Positions 14,080 through 14,439 of a stretch of DNA of 14,439 nt are shown piece by piece. Every line of letters begins with the position of its first letter. Positions within the stretch are counted from its first letter, which is position 1. Origin of the DNA: Comamonadaceae bacterium (GTDB lineage Bacteria; Pseudomonadota; Gammaproteobacteria; Burkholderiales; Burkholderiaceae_C); NCBI GenBank assembly GCA_947457975.1, contig CANGYC010000028.1, positions 1-14,439 on the forward strand. The letters run 5' to 3'. The notes under the pieces were generated by a model. The model had not been told where the DNA came from. It saw only the letters and a list, made by a program, of their open reading frames with translations, and did no database searches. A program made the position numbers and the translations under genes.

Positions 14080-14109
14080 ATTAACGCCCCGGAGCCCCGC
14101 CACCGTCAA
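14080..14109 (-). promoter_or_regulatory. Candidate promoter for the amidohydrolase operon
   Basis: On the minus strand TTGACG (14109-14104) and GTTAAT (14085-14080) are separated by 18 bases. They match the sigma-70 consensus in five and four of six positions. The -10 ends about 47 nt before the ATG at 14032, leaving room for a normal leader with the strong ribosome-binding site. Confidence 0.4.
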
Positions 14110-14439
14110 CGGCGCCGGCCGTACAGCCTTATCGGAAAACAGTAATTTCTTCAGTTTGAGCTTCGCCAAGCGGTGGCCGACACGTGTTCGTCCGCGCAGC
14201 AATACCCCTGCGGCTCAAACAGGAAATGGAGGAGATGGAAGTTGGGCCAGGGCCCAGCAGCGCCCGGGCTCTTCAGCCCTGGGCCCGATGGGTCGAACCC
14301 ATCGCCACCTCTGGGCCTTTCCGTTTAAAACGCAAGGTGCTGCTGGCGCGCAAACGCTGTGGCAGAGCCGCCGGCGTGCTATCCCATGGCGAAGCGGCCA
14401 TGCTGGAGGTGGCCGTGAAGTCGGCGAGGCTGTCCGGCC
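14110..14439. other. Right-edge region with no supported gene
   Basis: About 330 bases without a convincing coding region. Two frames stay open to the edge: a plus-strand frame from ATG 14226, and a minus-strand frame ending at a TGA at 14275-14273. I recognise neither translation, and at most one can be real. The minus-strand frame could be the C-terminus of a gene starting beyond the window. The stretch also contains two adjacent stem-loops (14266-14304). Confidence 0.4.
14266..14304. repeat. Two adjacent inverted repeats near the right edge
   Basis: GGGCT-cttc-AGCCC (14266-14279) is followed by a perfect 8-bp stem CGATGGGT-cga-ACCCATCG (14286-14304). Neither strand shows a T-run after the hairpins, so a terminator role is uncertain. 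Confidence 0.4.

Noticed and set aside
12044..14080. Long plus-strand open frame (about 678 codons) opposite the amidohydrolase
   Set aside because: It mirrors the amidohydrolase codons and has no ribosome-binding site or domain. The minus-strand gene has a Tat signal, metal motifs and a strong ribosome-binding site.
14286..14304. A GGTTCGACCC-like sequence on the minus strand resembling a tRNA T-arm
   Set aside because: With the standard T-loop register the flanking stem does not pair, and no D-arm, anticodon arm or acceptor stem could be found. It is a simple inverted repeat.

Overview
The window is a GC-rich, tightly packed bacterial segment. Its gene content and codon style suggest a betaproteobacterium of the Burkholderiales, Comamonadaceae-like. 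The main pointers are a Bug/TctC-type solute-binding protein, a TRAP transporter, a Tat-exported amidohydrolase and a preference for G/C third positions. The organism is inferred; there is no rRNA or other marker here. No CRISPR array, tRNA gene, insertion sequence or phage gene was recognised.

Left half (1-6077, all minus strand). Reading from 6077 down, the order is a TetR-family regulator, TRAP membrane subunits DctQ and DctM, TRAP binding protein DctP, a Gfo/Idh/MocA oxidoreductase, a type II 3-dehydroquinate dehydratase (AroQ), and an AroE-family dehydrogenase that runs off the left edge. This looks like an uptake-and-oxidation operon for a quinate/shikimate-like or other polyhydroxylated carboxylate. 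Two nearly identical 24-bp blocks (20/24 identical) lie at the starts of tetR and dctQ. They are the likely operators by which the TetR protein controls itself and the transport operon.

Centre (6078-7330). An AraC-family activator is transcribed divergently from tetR and lies just before a plus-strand operon.

Right half, plus strand (7331-10986). This tightly coupled operon encodes the N- and C-terminal halves of a split transketolase, a crotonase-fold protein resembling 6-oxocamphor hydrolase (a beta-diketone C-C hydrolase), and a 3-hydroxyisobutyrate-dehydrogenase-like NAD(P) enzyme. A 14-bp hairpin between convergent genes (11016-11046) separates it from a minus-strand pair: a Tat-signal, lipobox-bearing YtcJ-like amidohydrolase followed by an orphan Bug-type binding protein.

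Working model (inference): the locus imports one or more organic acids through the TRAP system and perhaps the Bug protein. A periplasmic amidohydrolase may release a substrate. Oxidation by the Gfo/Idh, AroE-like and HIBADH-like enzymes would be followed by C-C bond cleavage by the crotonase hydrolase and the split transketolase. The last ~330 bases at the right edge hold no gene I can support.
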